DNA from: Nothopassalora personata
Lineage: Eukaryota > Ascomycota > Dothideomycetes > Mycosphaerellales > Mycosphaerellaceae
NCBI GenBank assembly: GCA_033816765.1
Contig: CM066290.1
Location: forward strand, 1,550,001-1,614,000
Direction: 5' to 3'
Length of the DNA stretch: 64,000 bases
In this document: positions 12,100-22,900 of the stretch, in pieces
Numbering within the stretch: the stretch's first letter is position 1
Layout of the letters: each line of letters opens with the position of its first letter
Program-made: the position numbers and the translations under genes
Notes under the pieces: generated by a model
What the model was told of the DNA's origin: nothing
The model's database searches: none
The model's input: the letters and a program-made list of their open reading frames with translations, nothing else

Positions 12100-13550
12100 G
12101 TTCTTTATAACCTACTCTAATTTTCCTTTAGTCGTAAGAGATCCTTACCTAACGGCCTATAAGAAGTATATAGACCTTAGTCTTAGCCTAACATGCTAAA
12201 GGTCTATAAGATTATTATAGATATAGAAGGATGTGCCTATGTTATAAACTTTGTCTATTAATATTAGGTTTAATGCGGTAGCTACTGTCCTTCCTATGCA
12301 TACTAGTTATGCAACTATAACAGCTGCTCTAGACCTCCTATGTAGTTATCTCTAGTCCCTATTACTGTTAGAGCTATGCTCCTAATTAGATAATAAGTCT
12401 AACTAGTTATTAATTGCTGTAGCAATCCTCTTCCTAGGGGATTTACTACCCTTTACCTTCTTTACCCTATCCTTTAGGGTGTCTTTACCCTTCTTAGACC
12501 TGTTCCTAGGATTCTTCTCTAGATGCTACTTATAGCAGTTCGCGTTAGTATACTTATATAAGCACTATATGCACTGCTTATTATTATTCTTGCTTAAGAA
12601 TGCTCTAACAAAGCCATTACTAGGCTTATAGGTAGTAGGTACTTGCTCCTTCCTAAGAGTTATAAATATTCTCTCTAGGGTAGTTAATTCTAGGGGATTG
12701 TTGTGTCTCTATGTCCTAAGCTATTTAACATAGTTTAGACCTTTAACAAAGTACAATCTATAGATGCCTTCTAGGAGGACAAAAAAGGATTTAAGCCTTA
12801 ACTTGTTATTAACTAGGGAAGATCTAATAAATTGCTCTATAGTAGTCTTATTATTATTTACCTATACTTAAAAGTCTTTATAGTACTTTAATATATTAGG
12901 TCTTGTAGCATCTAGTTTAATGTGCCTAACTGCCTTTAGAGTGTTATATAGATTAATTATAATAACTAGCTTATATATTGCCTTAATTAAATTATACAAT
13001 TCCTTAGCTAACTTGTCTATATCTCTAAAGTTTAGCCTTAGGGTAGAATCCAATCTAGCTATAATAATGCTATATGCTTATATGTCCTCTTTCTTCTATC
13101 GCTTATAGGCAGCTTTGTATCCTGCACTACTAGTAATGTCCTAAGGGGCTTTATTCTAGGCAGTCTTATCTTAGACATTCTTAGTTACATCTTAGGGTTA
13201 ATCATAAGCTACCCTGTTTAGAGCGTACTTTAGGTTAACCTAGTCTAGATTATAGATTACGTATCCAACTAGATCCTTCTCTAGCAGTGCGCTAATTAGT
13301 ATAGATTTCTATACCTAGAACTGTACGCCTTTCCTAAGCACCTAGTTGTCCTTAGCGGATCTTACTAGGTTACTAGAGGTGTTGTTTCTAAACTCTATAC
13401 CTAGTCTAGCTCTTTTAGATGCTATACTACGGTACTAGTGCTTAGTGCCGATCTCCTATAGTAGTTCTTAAGTCGATTAGGTAGTTGTCCGTTGTCCGTA
13501 AAACAAATGTAGGGTTAAGTCTACTAGCAAGGCAAGCTAATCCTTAATAG
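12100..13550 (-). pseudogene. Copia copy 2 gag region with CCHC zinc knuckle
   Basis: The minus strand carries a gag-like region next to the 5' LTR. A zinc knuckle is readable at about 12530-12590 as C-x2-C-x4-Y-x4-C (CI.CLYKYTNANC), where Tyr stands for the expected His after CpA mutation. A protease should lie between this and the integrase, but I could not place its DTG/DSG motif with confidence. Many TAG codons break the frame. Confidence 0.7.
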
Positions 13551-13792
13551 AGCTTCGATAACGATTTAGGTTTCAAATTGGATAGGCAGAGGAGCACTCG
13601 GGCTTATAACCTGTTATAAATAGGTATTTAACGAGTACAAGCTTCTAGATTGAAACGATAGGGTGGATTAGTAACCCTTATAAATTGCCACAAGGTGTGA
13701 GACTATCTAGCTACAGAAAACAGTGTAATATAGTGTGTGTGTGCCAAGTCCTAACTAACATGGACCTTGGTCACCTGATTCACACCAATTTT

Positions 13793-14054
13793 CGCGTGGT
13801 TCTGGTATATCTGCGCATATATGAAAGGTCACGGCATGCTTGGCCAAACTTCATGCAAAGCGTGAAAGACCAGTGCTACTGGAATCCAACCAGCTCGTCA
13901 ACCCAAGCAAGCAGACCCGCACGATGCAGACCAGGCCATCCCTCCTGAAGCTTCAACCTCATTTGCGCAAGCCAGGGCTGTCATAAGCCATTAGCATTCT
14001 TCTCCAAATCACAACAGATCCACTGAATCCTGAGAGCCACGCTCACCGCACACC
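13793..14054. other. Host DNA right of the Copia insertion, no gene seen
   Basis: Unmutated, single-copy sequence that continues directly from 6500 once the Copia element and one ATTTT copy are removed. No supportable coding region. It is the 3' flank of the minus-strand gene ending at 14055. Confidence 0.4.
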
Positions 14055-14615
14055 TCAATTGCCCTTCGCATCCATCGCCCAGCTCAATCGCCTCCTCAGC
14101 TCCTCCACCTTCTCCATGTCATGGGTTTCATACGCAATTGCGAAGAGATCCAGAAGTGCTTGGAGCTTGGGTGCCATCTCGCGGAGCGTCTGATGCGCCT
14201 GCGACTCCTGCGTCGGCATCCGTGGCAGAGGCCCAAAATTGACCGAGTCCTGGAGCTGGGAACTCCTCGGATCGTGCTGCTGGCCGAAGATACGACCAGC
14301 GTGCTGTTGGTCGAAGCCTTCAGTAGGACCTGCGGGATTGCTGGGAACTCGTGGTTGGTGCGTCGCGGGCAACTGTGGTGGGTGCGTCGGTTGTAGCTGT
14401 GGATTGATCCGGGACGCGTATAACTCATGACCGTTCTGTGCGTTCACGCCGTGGTCCCTGTTGCCCTGGACAGTTCCAGATGGCGAAGATGTTCGAGCGG
14501 TGGTCAGCTTATGTCGTGGAGCGGCGGTACCATTCTTCATGGCCTGAGTAGAGTTGGCTGTGTCAGGTCCATCGACTCGCGCATTTCCTTCTCGTATCAA
14601 GCTCTGCCAATCCAT
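14055..14615 (-). CDS. Hypothetical protein, Gln/Pro/Ser-rich with C-terminal helix
   Basis: One uninterrupted minus-strand frame of 186 codons, ATG at 14615, TGA-free up to its stop at 14055. Residues about 20-130 are low-complexity and rich in Gln, Pro, Ser and His (for example QPTHPPQLPATHQPRVP). The last 45 residues look structured and form an amphipathic helix (LREMAPKLQALLDLFAIAY, then EKVEELRRRL). No signal peptide, membrane segment or known motif is visible. I do not recognise the family. The helix could be a dimerisation or protein-docking segment. The gene diverges from the GNAT gene at 15111, with about 500 bp of shared upstream DNA. Confidence 0.5.
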   Translation of the reverse strand: MDWQSLIREGNARVDGPDTANSTQAMKNGTAAPRHKLTTARTSSPSGTVQGNRDHGVNAQNGHELYASRINPQLQPTHPPQLPATHQPRVPSNPAGPTEGFDQQHAGRIFGQQHDPRSSQLQDSVNFGPLPRMPTQESQAHQTLREMAPKLQALLDLFAIAYETHDMEKVEELRRRLSWAMDAKGN

Positions 14616-15110
14616 TGTGTTGAGCTGTGTAAAGTTTTGCTACATATCTGGTATGCTTGAAGAAAAGAATGGGCTTCCAGGAGAGCTGAGCTTGGGTGAG
14701 GGAAAGTTCTTTGAGCGCAAAGACAATTATGAGCATGTGCGCATTGACCAGTCATCGCAAGCTTTGTGTTTTCACATGCAAGCGTCCGGGATTTGCTCTT
14801 CAATTCGACACTAATCAAGAGCTAGTGACAAAGTCTGTTGTTGCTGCAGACATCGCACGGCATCTGGGAGCACCTAATAGAGAACGCCATATGCAGTGAC
14901 CTACGCATATCACGACGCGCAGCCCTTCGTGTGCTTTGCTATAGTGCTCGCTACGCAGCAACGCTCTCGAATCTTCGAGTATGACTTATGCTTCATGACA
15001 AAGCGAGGCGCTCAGTGGCAGCGGAGTTGTCACGAGCCCTTAGACCATTTTGACAGGACAAGCATCATCACTGTTCCAAATTTTACACCCTGCTATATAA
15101 TACAGCAATC
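14616..15110. other. Shared upstream region of two divergent genes
   Basis: No gene of its own can be supported here. It separates the minus-strand gene starting at 14615 from the plus-strand GNAT gene at 15111 and must hold both promoters. Confidence 0.4.
15094..15100 (+). promoter_or_regulatory. TATA-box-like sequence before the GNAT gene
   Basis: TATATAA lies only 11 bases before the ATG at 15111. Transcription from it would start about 30 bases downstream, inside or beyond that ATG. A later in-frame Met (for example codon 58 or 66) may therefore be the real start of the acetyltransferase. Confidence 0.35.
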
Positions 15111-15701
15111 ATGGACGATATCTCGCTGCATTTCAACCGCAGCACATGCAAGCAGCGCCACGACGACGATGACTGCCAGTCTCACCATCCACACATCGAA
15201 GCCTGTACCGCCTCCATCCATCTCTCATCAGACCAGCAAGCAGTGGGCCACATCCATCTCAACATTCTGCAGCAAGCCGCGATGAATCAACTAAGCCCAA
15301 TCCGAATGTGGGACGAATGCCAAATCTACGACGAGAGACATCTGGGAGCCAAGCTCGACAAGGTCGAGAATTACCTTGCCAACGAGTGCTTTACGTCCGA
15401 TCGGGATTTGCAAATCAAGGCAGCCGCATGCATCCTCTTCATCGAGGAGGTTGTCTTGGAAGCAGATGTGCGTGGCAAAGGGCGAGGGCTGGTGGCAGTG
15501 AGGAAGTTAATTGATGGACTGAAGCTTCCAGACGACACTGTGGTCATGCTACAGGCAGGGCCTATTGGAGAGCATGGTAGCGGACGGCTGGATGCTGGAG
15601 CGAGGATCGCGAGCCACTGGAAGAAGCTCGGGTTCGGCGCATGGAGTGAAAGTGATGATTCGTGGCTGTGTTTGGTACTGCGAGAGATGGAAGGGCAATG
15701 A
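15111..15701 (+). CDS. GNAT-family N-acetyltransferase-like protein
   Basis: A 196-codon frame without introns. Residues 105-132 carry the GNAT core: a beta strand ACILFIEEVVLEADV followed by RGKGRG (121-126), the acetyl-CoA pyrophosphate-binding loop (consensus Q/R-x-x-G-x-G/A) at the start of a helix. A beta strand VVMLQAG (144-150) and the late HWKKLGF (169-175), which matches the usual 'Y.k.GF' strand-helix end, complete the fold. GNAT enzymes move an acetyl group from acetyl-CoA to an amine; the substrate cannot be told from sequence. The first 57 residues are His/Asp/Cys-rich and unlike the family, so the true start may be Met58 or Met66. Likely a soluble, single-domain enzyme. Confidence 0.75.
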   Translation: MDDISLHFNRSTCKQRHDDDDCQSHHPHIEACTASIHLSSDQQAVGHIHLNILQQAAMNQLSPIRMWDECQIYDERHLGAKLDKVENYLANECFTSDRDLQIKAAACILFIEEVVLEADVRGKGRGLVAVRKLIDGLKLPDDTVVMLQAGPIGEHGSGRLDAGARIASHWKKLGFGAWSESDDSWLCLVLREMEGQ

Positions 15702-16120
15702 GCGCAGCTAAGATCGTTAGTGCCGCTGATGGAGTGTGATGGGCAGACGGTGATTTGGAGCGGGTGAAGATGATCCATTTTGCAACAGCTGAGGACGATC
15801 CCGCGCCCGGGATGGTAAGAGATTGGTAGTATAACGGAGATGAAGCTGCATTAATGTCCTGTCAGAGAGGTGAGGTGATTCAGCCACGAAAGACCCCGTG
15901 GATCGCGCCTGCCCTGACTTGCATGTGAAAACGCCTGATCCCGCGCTGCCGCACAATCCTTGTTCGCGCGGCAATAACCCCTGCCATCGCCGCAGAGCAC
16001 TTTCCTCCTTCATGCACCTTCCATCTTGACTTCACTGCAGGTGCATGAGACAAGGTTGATGACATATCTCGATTCATGCAGAACACACCACAGGAGACAT
16101 AACGCGGCCAGCCGACGACG

Positions 16121-17653
16121 ATGCCGGGCAAGAGCATCCACGGCACGCGTGAGTGTCCGAAATGCAGGAACCAGATCAACATCAAGATGGGCGGTAGTCC
16201 GTGGCCTTTGTTACTGTGCAAACGCTGTCTGAAGAAAGAGACCAAGCGCTCCAAGCAAGAGGACCGCATCGAACGACGCACCAGGGCTGGCCACCCGCTA
16301 TCGGCAGGTCTGCTCAAGTTCCAAGCCGAAGCACCTCCGCTCAAGCTCGAGAACCCTACGCTGAAAGCTGAGGATCTACCTTCTGATGTACGCAACTGGC
16401 TGACTCAGGCTCAACTGTCGGTGGAAATGCTCGAAGCCTTGTCCGCACCCTATGGCCACGCTCTATTTGCTCTCAACAGCGGTCCGGTCATGCACCGCGC
16501 CAAGCACTCGCTTAATTCGAATGATTGTATCAAGCGCGAGCCCTCTGTGGAGTCTAGAGATGCAGAGCTGTGTGCGTCGGCTGATGGCCAGTCCCACACC
16601 AAGACACTCTTCGTGAGCGGGCTCCATAAAGAAGTCAAAAAGACGACGCTGTCCTTGTTCTTCAAAGGCTTCACCCACGAGATACCCTTCATCCGTCACA
16701 ACTGGCAGATGAAAGGCAAGAACAAAGCAGTCTGCTGGGCCATGGTCGTACTTGCAACCCAAGCAGAGGCTGCTCGCGCAATCCAAGAGCTAGACGGGAA
16801 GGAGGCGTTGAACTGCAAGGTATCTGTAAAGCTGCACACACCGCGAACATCTGTCAAGTACTTCGATTCGCAAGCGTACGAAGAGGCTGATCGCACGCTC
16901 TACATCCGAGGTGTCGGGCTCGATGTCACTGAAGACATGCTCCTAGCATTTATGGACGACTTTGAGGCACGAGTGCATGTGATCAAGAATGAATATGCCA
17001 TTGTGGAAGTCTCGAGCAGCGCGGAAGCACAGAGAGCCATTGACTGGCTAGACAAGCAGAGGATTCTGAAGCGCGAGATTCGGGTACAGATCAATCGTAA
17101 CATGAAGCACGAACCAGTTCCTCCAATACACATCAAGCCGGCTCGTACCTTGACTCCTGTCTTCAGACAAGAGAGCGAAGACGAACAGAAGTACATACCG
17201 AGGCTCCTGCAGGACGGTGTGAAGCAGGAAGAGCCACGAGAAAGCGAGTACTATGCTCCACAGCGCTTTTCTGATGGCGGCGTGATGCTACTTCCGGAGC
17301 ATACACCTGTCGAACGCCTCGACCGCGAGCTCAAGCGTGAGCATGGCGCCGACAGGTCTGATATCGACGCCATGAGCCCAGTCAGCGATATGCCGTCCAC
17401 TGGCGTGTCGCCTCGTAAAGGAGCCGAAGGAAGGGGCGAGTGGGTGTCCGGAGTGCTGAACGAGATCCTCCAGATGGAGATGGCTAGTAGACCATGGTCG
17501 TCGTGGTTGGATGTCAGTATGACAGTTCAACGCGAGCTACGACATCAGCTGATGTTGGACGTCACCGAAGGCGACCCGGCAGAGGGAATACCCATTTGTG
17601 TACCTCTGCTGGAATTGCTGGACCATCGCATTGAAGAACTCCGCCGGCTGTAA
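16121..17653 (+). CDS. RNA-binding protein with zinc ribbon and two RRMs
   Basis: A 510-codon intronless frame starting ATGCCGGGC. Residues 12-36 form a zinc-ribbon-like pair (CPKC at 12-15, CKRC at 33-36), followed by a strongly basic stretch (38-56). Two RNA-recognition motifs follow. RRM1 (about 161-239) has RNP2 as LFVSGL and a degenerate RNP1 around KAVCWAMVVL. RRM2 (about 258-327) has LYIRGV and YAIVEV and ends with a basic RVQINR. RNP1 in both lacks the usual aromatic pair, so RNA stacking may be weak. The C-terminal 180 residues are acidic and polar, with a conserved-looking helical end (PLLELLDHRIEELRRL). The likely role is in mRNA processing or binding in nucleus or cytoplasm, but I cannot name an orthologue. 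It ends tail to tail with the gene at 17818. Confidence 0.78.
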   Translation: MPGKSIHGTRECPKCRNQINIKMGGSPWPLLLCKRCLKKETKRSKQEDRIERRTRAGHPLSAGLLKFQAEAPPLKLENPTLKAEDLPSDVRNWLTQAQLSVEMLEALSAPYGHALFALNSGPVMHRAKHSLNSNDCIKREPSVESRDAELCASADGQSHTKTLFVSGLHKEVKKTTLSLFFKGFTHEIPFIRHNWQMKGKNKAVCWAMVVLATQAEAARAIQELDGKEALNCKVSVKLHTPRTSVKYFDSQAYEEADRTLYIRGVGLDVTEDMLLAFMDDFEARVHVIKNEYAIVEVSSSAEAQRAIDWLDKQRILKREIRVQINRNMKHEPVPPIHIKPARTLTPVFRQESEDEQKYIPRLLQDGVKQEEPRESEYYAPQRFSDGGVMLLPEHTPVERLDRELKREHGADRSDIDAMSPVSDMPSTGVSPRKGAEGRGEWVSGVLNEILQMEMASRPWSSWLDVSMTVQRELRHQLMLDVTEGDPAEGIPICVPLLELLDHRIEELRRL

Positions 17654-17817
17654 TGGAGTGAAAGCACGACGCAGTTAGGGTCAAGAGATTCGAGCATCAC
17701 AAATCCAGGGTATGGTCACTGAAATGAAATGAAAGAGAAAAACTGAGAATGAGCAGACTTTGCAGCATTAGCGTAATTCAATTTACCTGCGGTATCGTCC
17801 TTCCTTCCTCCCTACCC

Positions 17818-18468
17818 CTACGCCTCACTCTCACTCACACTCTCACCACCCTCCTCCCTCCCCTCCCACTCCCTCCTCAAAACCTCCACCGCCTCCTCCC
17901 TCGCCCCTGCCACGACCCTCCCACCCCGTATCCACTCCTCCTTCGCCACCTCCGGCAGGACCCGCCCCATCGCCTCCACCGCAGCAAACACAGTTGCTTC
18001 AAAGTTTGCTTGCAACATCCCAAAAAGCTCCCCGTACAGCTCTTCTCGATCCTTCCGCAGCTTGACCCGATGGTACTCCGGAACCGCGCGGCACTCGATC
18101 ATGCTGTGGTCTGCGGCTTCCTCCTCCGTCAACCCATCGTCTGTGCACTTTCGGCAGGGAAGAGTGAACTTGCGAGAGGTGCGTTCCCAGCGGTGGATGG
18201 TGGTGCGGTTGGCGAGGAATGGGAGCTGGCGGCGTGGTTGGTGGTATGGTGGAGGGGCGATGGGCGAAGGCTGGAAAGGGGATGTGTTGAAATGATGGTG
18301 GTGGTATGCTGGAGGATTGCCGAGAGGCTGAGAAGGTGAGGGCGATGCTTGGTGGTGTTGCTTTAGCTTTGGGGGTGATGGACTTTGGGGTTGGAAGGCT
18401 TTGGCTTCGGCGGAGAAGTTGTGGTGCGAGTCGTGGTGGGCATGTTTGGGGTGTGATTGGGAGGACAT
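17818..18468 (-). CDS. Hypothetical protein, His/Pro-rich with CxxC motif
   Basis: A 216-codon minus-strand frame starting at 18468. Residues 1-85 are disordered and rich in His, Pro, Ser and Gln (several HH runs). Residues 100-126 contain C-x2-C-x12-H-x4-C (C105, C108, H121, C126), which could bind one zinc ion. Residues 135-205 are predicted helical and acidic. No family recognised. The His-rich start could itself bind metal. It converges with the RRM gene (165 bp between stop codons). The strand choice rests on composition, since the opposite strand over the same DNA gives only Leu/Pro-rich frames. Confidence 0.55.
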   Translation of the reverse strand: MSSQSHPKHAHHDSHHNFSAEAKAFQPQSPSPPKLKQHHQASPSPSQPLGNPPAYHHHHFNTSPFQPSPIAPPPYHQPRRQLPFLANRTTIHRWERTSRKFTLPCRKCTDDGLTEEEAADHSMIECRAVPEYHRVKLRKDREELYGELFGMLQANFEATVFAAVEAMGRVLPEVAKEEWIRGGRVVAGAREEAVEVLRREWEGREEGGESVSESEA

Positions 18469-19035
18469 TTGAGATTCTGGGGTGGAGTTTTTTTGAGGCG
18501 CTCGGTCGTTAACTGCCGTCTTTTTGGTACCTGGTCCGCCGGCTTTCTTTCAAGAAAGTGGACTCGTGTTGCTGGTTTCGGCTGTGGGGTTTGAGTGGTC
18601 GTGACGTTTGACAGGTGTGGTTGAAGATGTGGTGCCATTGTCGGTGGCGTCGACGTAGTAAGCGAGTTCGAGGATGCGTCGTGGCCCAAAGTCAAAACGT
18701 CGAGTGAATGTTCACAAGATCCTGGTCGAAATGACTCCGCGTCACAGGCGAGTTCACGTAAAACCAGGCTCCATAGTCAAGGCGCGCTTGTTCGGCAGGA
18801 CGAGGTTCTCGGCAGGATGGAACGCGTTCTCGTCATATTCGTCAGTTTTATTGGTTCCCTGTCAGTTCATAAACCGCCTTTCCACTCGAGAGCTTCGCAA
18901 GGGGTGCCCTTTGCGCAGGTGACTGCGTCTCATTCACATGACCATACGGGGCTTTTACCGAGTTCTCTCCCCTAAGGGGCCATATCCATTACTCCCATCC
19001 ATTCCTGCCGCTGTTACACCATGGATCTTGGGCTC
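18469..19035. other. Host DNA without a supportable gene
   Basis: Open frames exist on both strands but are Thr/Pro- or Arg-rich and carry no motif. The stretch holds the upstream region of the 18468 minus-strand gene and the 3' flank of the one at 19036. Confidence 0.35.
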
Positions 19036-19581
19036 CTACAGCAGGAGGAAAGCCACCAATCCACCAATTATGCCCAGTACAGCCAAGGGCACCAATACCG
19101 ATTCCTGCGATGGCGCCGCCGCCGACTCGCTGAGACTTCTGCCGTTTCCACTCGAGGAGGCTACGTTCGAGGAGAACGACCCGTTGGCGGGTGTTGTCAT
19201 ATTCGTGCCTGGGAAGACTTTCGCATTATTGGCATTCGATGAGCTGTTGAGCTGGCCCATAGGAACGGGCAATGGAGCTGGTGGCACAGACTGGCTTCCC
19301 AGATTGATATTTTCGCTTTCAAACAGTTCATGAAAGATTTCGCATAGATTAGAGTGACAGGTCGGGCTGAGTTGGCGATCGGGAGGAAGGCTGTCAGAAG
19401 TGGAGTGACGAAGTAGTTGGTGAAGTAGTAGTTGACCAGCGGGCTGGATAATAGGCCCTACATTCCTCACCGCATCCGTTCTCCTTTGGGCATGATACCT
19501 GAAGAAGCAGCCATATGCTGCTGTACGTACCGCTTGGGGCGTTGGGGGTAATTCTAAGCGGCAGGTATACCATCGTTGCAT
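19036..19581 (-). CDS. Ser/Asn-rich protein with GPI-anchor-type C-terminus
   Basis: A minus-strand frame of 181 codons. The C-terminal 90 residues are typical of fungal GPI-anchored cell-surface proteins: a Ser/Asn/Thr/Gly-rich linker (SSSNANN, TTPANGSFSSN, SSSGNGRSLSESAAA) followed by a 19-residue hydrophobic tail (VLVPLAVLGIIGGLVAFLL) that ends the protein. No signal peptide is visible at the chosen start (19581), and the first 80 residues look less natural, so upstream exons are probably missing or the gene is a 5'-truncated relic. The Copia copy 3 insertion at 19996 lies only 400 bp upstream. A tail-anchored membrane protein is the alternative. Confidence 0.45.
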   Translation of the reverse strand: MQRWYTCRLELPPTPQAVRTAAYGCFFRYHAQRRTDAVRNVGPIIQPAGQLLLHQLLRHSTSDSLPPDRQLSPTCHSNLCEIFHELFESENINLGSQSVPPAPLPVPMGQLNSSSNANNAKVFPGTNMTTPANGSFSSNVASSSGNGRSLSESAAAPSQESVLVPLAVLGIIGGLVAFLLL

Positions 19582-19990
19582 GAGCAGAGACTCATCGTGA
19601 TGGAGGTTAGAGTGGTCGACGCGGATGGTATGCTAAGGGGTGTCCAAAAGTTTGCAATCAAGACGAGACGCACCCATAGCAAGAAGGAATAGCCATAGCA
19701 AGAAGGTTTCGTGAGGAGTGAAGACAATCATGTCTTGGCGCAGTACTTTTTGAGCAATCCTCCCCCGTTGAGTAGCTCGTGAATGGTTACGAGTAGTGGT
19801 ACTCTAGCGGGTGTCAATTGCTTGACGCAAGCTGCCGAAGCTATCGGTACGTACATGTACCTCATAGCTGGGACATTGCCACATTGCTGGTGAGCACACA
19901 TGGAGAGTTGGTAGCATGTGCATTAATCAATATATGAAGCAACGTCCGATGGCTGACGGCTGTTGTGAGATAGACATCTGACGTAGTGGC
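19582..19990. other. Host DNA up to the Copia copy 3 insertion
   Basis: Unmutated sequence with no supportable gene. A short direct repeat (ATAGCAAGAAGG) occurs at about 19676-19708. The bases GATAT at 19991-19995 would be the target duplication of the next element; its other copy is not in the window. Confidence 0.35.
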
Positions 19991-22900
19991 GATATTGTTG
20001 TATATAGGTTTTTAACGAGTACAAGCTTCTAGATTGAAACGATAGGGTGGATTAGTAACCCTTATGAATTGCTATAGGGTGTAAGACTATCTAGCTATAG
20101 AAACAGTATAATATAGTGTATATATGCTAAGTCCTAACTAACATAGCTATTAGTTACCTAATTCATAACACTCCCCCTTTAGACTAACTACTATAAAGGC
20201 TGTCTAATTAACTTAATATTACCTATATTGCTATATTAATCTCGAATATCTTTACTAGCTTTAGATACTAGATTAGCTATAAGTAGGTATATACTAAGGA
20301 TAGCGATCTTATTAGATCTATATATATAAGAGATCTTTATAGACCTACTTTTAGATATATTTAGGCCTTATCTTTCCGCTTTTAGAAGTAAATAGAAGGT
20401 TCTCTCGGCTTAAGAAGGCTCTTATAGCTAGGTAGCAACGTATAGACCTTATAGGTATATATAAAGATAGCTAGTTCTTTACTAAGTAACTCTCTCTACT
20501 TTATACTACTTTATACCTCTCTTACCCCCTTCTAGACTACTATATATACTTATATATACTAACAACTACTATACGTACATTCTTAAAGCTTTTTAAGAAG
20601 CTTTAGTAAGGTATAGTATATATATAATAGTATTTTAAGGGTGTTTACTAACTTATAAGTAGTATTATAGTAGATATTATTAAGTAGACTCCTATAAACT
20701 AGTTTAGTAGCACTAGTAATATCTTTAGTAGTAGAACTAGTTCTAGTAACGCTAACGATCCATATAAGCGTCCTCCTAGTAATAGTAGAAAGGGCCTATC
20801 TATATCTAGTAGGCTCTCTAAGCGTAAGACCCTTATTAAGGTACTTAGACTAGTTAAGTAGATTATCGATAGTAAGCGTAAGATTACTAAGAGGAATATA
20901 ACCTTATAGCTTACTATAGTATCCCTTAAGGTTGCCTTCTATAAGAAGAAGCTTCTAACTACTAAGGGTAGTATTACTAACCTACTAAACTAGGGTTAGA
21001 TTAACGCGGCTGCCTAGGACTTTGATTATATAATAGTTAATCCTTAAGGTCGTATCTCTAATACTATAACTATAAACCTTAATAGTAGTTAGAACTACCT
21101 TCCTACCTTATAGACTTCCGCTATAGACTATTCTATTTAGCACTTCGGTAGCGTATATAACCGCTATAAAGAGAGATCTAACCTTCCTTTTACTAGCTAC
21201 TATACTATTCTAGGATAGTTTAAGGGCTACTATACTAACTATACTCTTAATAATTACTACGATAAGTGTAGCTTCTTCTCTCTAAGGACCCTATAGTAGA
21301 GTACTACTAGTCTATCTAGAGCCTACTAGTAGCTAGGTATAGGTTATACTCGTTCTACTAGTACTACCTTCTAGGGTAGTATATAAGCTAGTCGCTCTCC
21401 TCCTATTATACGTAGTAGTCCTCTACGTAAGGGCTTCCTATCTCTAGTTCTATATTCTCCTAGTATAAGTACCTCTAGATATAGTCTTTAGATGCTACCT
21501 ACCTAGCTTATCCTTAGCGATATAGACTAGCGCCTAAGTATCCCTAGGGCTCCTAGTAATAGTTCTAGAACTGTCCTACTTAAGATCCGCCTCCTATTCT
21601 CTAACTCCCTCTCTTAGGATAAGGTTACTACTCTAATTCGTTAGTTCCTATAGCGTCTTAGTACTAATAACAACTTTTAGGAGGGTACTATAATTAACTC
21701 GACTTCCTATAAGAGGAGTTCTAGAGGCTCTAGTAGTTCTAGTAGTAAGTAGTAGTCTAGAGGGTATACTTACTTCGGGTCTTAGTAAGGTTCTTAGGAT
21801 CTAGTTAGGACTAAAGGATAAGATAGCCGTTATAAGTAAGGGCAGTCTACTTCTCTATTTCCTTTTACTTTTAATACTATAGTTCCCTAGGATTAGAGTC
21901 TATAATAATAAACTAGATCTTACCTTAAAAGACAGTTCTAAGGTAAGCCTCTCTATAGTCTAGTTATATAAGTATAGTAAGATATACGATACTATAAATA
22001 AGTCTAGCCTTTAAGGCTAATAAATAAAAGCTTTCCTCTACTATCTCCTAATAAATAAAATATTGCTTTATAAATACTTATAAATAAATAAAGGTCTTGC
22101 TATATATAAATAAAAGTGTAGTTAACTCCTAGAAACCTCCCTTAGAGAATATAGTTTAGTAACTTTAGTTTTATAAGCTAATCTATAAGCTGCTATATAG
22201 TAGGGATATACTTAACTATAATTAAGCCTTCTTTATAGACCTATCTATAAAAGTAGTTCCTAAGTCTAATATACTTAGTTCTTTTGTAGTTAGTATAATC
22301 TCTAACTAGCTTAATAGTAGACTAGTTGTCTATAAAGATCTTAAAGGCTTAAGTCTTATAGTTAGTTATTTTCTAGGTTTTATAGAGTAGATTTCTTAAC
22401 TATATTACTTCCCTATAGCATTTAGTTAAGGCTATATACTCTGCTTTAGTACTTAATAGCACTATCTCTTTCTATAGGTTAGACTTCTAGATTATAGGAC
22501 CTCTAGCTATTTTAACTAGGAGTCCTAAGGTTAATCTACCTATTAGATCTCTAGAGAAATTAGAGTCTATATAGATGTCTAGCTTTAGGAATTATATCTT
22601 TCTAAAGATTAGGCACTTGTTAATTGTTCTAGTAATATATCTCTAAATATGCTTTGCTATAGTAATATACTCTACTAAAGGATTAGCTAAGGATTTAGCT
22701 AAGTAGTTTATTATATAGGAGATGTCTAGCCTCGTCTAGTTAGCTAGGTATTAGGGTTCCCTAATTAATGGATTAAATAGATTATAATCCTATATATTAT
22801 ATTACTCTTTATAAGCTTTATATAGGCGGTTAAGGGGATACTTAATACTTTTAGCTAAGTCTAGGCTATGTTTCTAAAGTTTCTCTAAAGTATAGTGCTT

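Larger units (their letters stand above)
6506..13787 (-). mobile_element. Complete Copia LTR retrotransposon, copy 2, RIP-decayed
   Basis: Two 176-bp LTRs (6506-6681 and 13612-13787) share TGTTRTAAATAGG at one end and TTCAYAMCA at the other. They are flanked by a perfect 5-bp target duplication, ATTTT, at 6501-6505 and 13788-13792. The polymerase reads on the minus strand, so the 5' LTR is the right one. Internal order on the minus strand is gag, integrase, reverse transcriptase, RNase H, then an opposite-strand accessory frame. Integrase before reverse transcriptase is the Copia (Ty1) order. Heavy CpA to TpA mutation has destroyed all frames. The right LTR is clearly less mutated than the left. 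Confidence 0.93.

Noticed and set aside
13685..13948. 87-codon plus-strand frame across the right Copia LTR
   Set aside because: It crosses the LTR-host border at 13787 and has no motif.
18363..18695. Minus-strand 110-codon Thr/Pro-rich frame
   Set aside because: Overlaps the start of the 18468 gene in another frame, is low complexity and has no motif.
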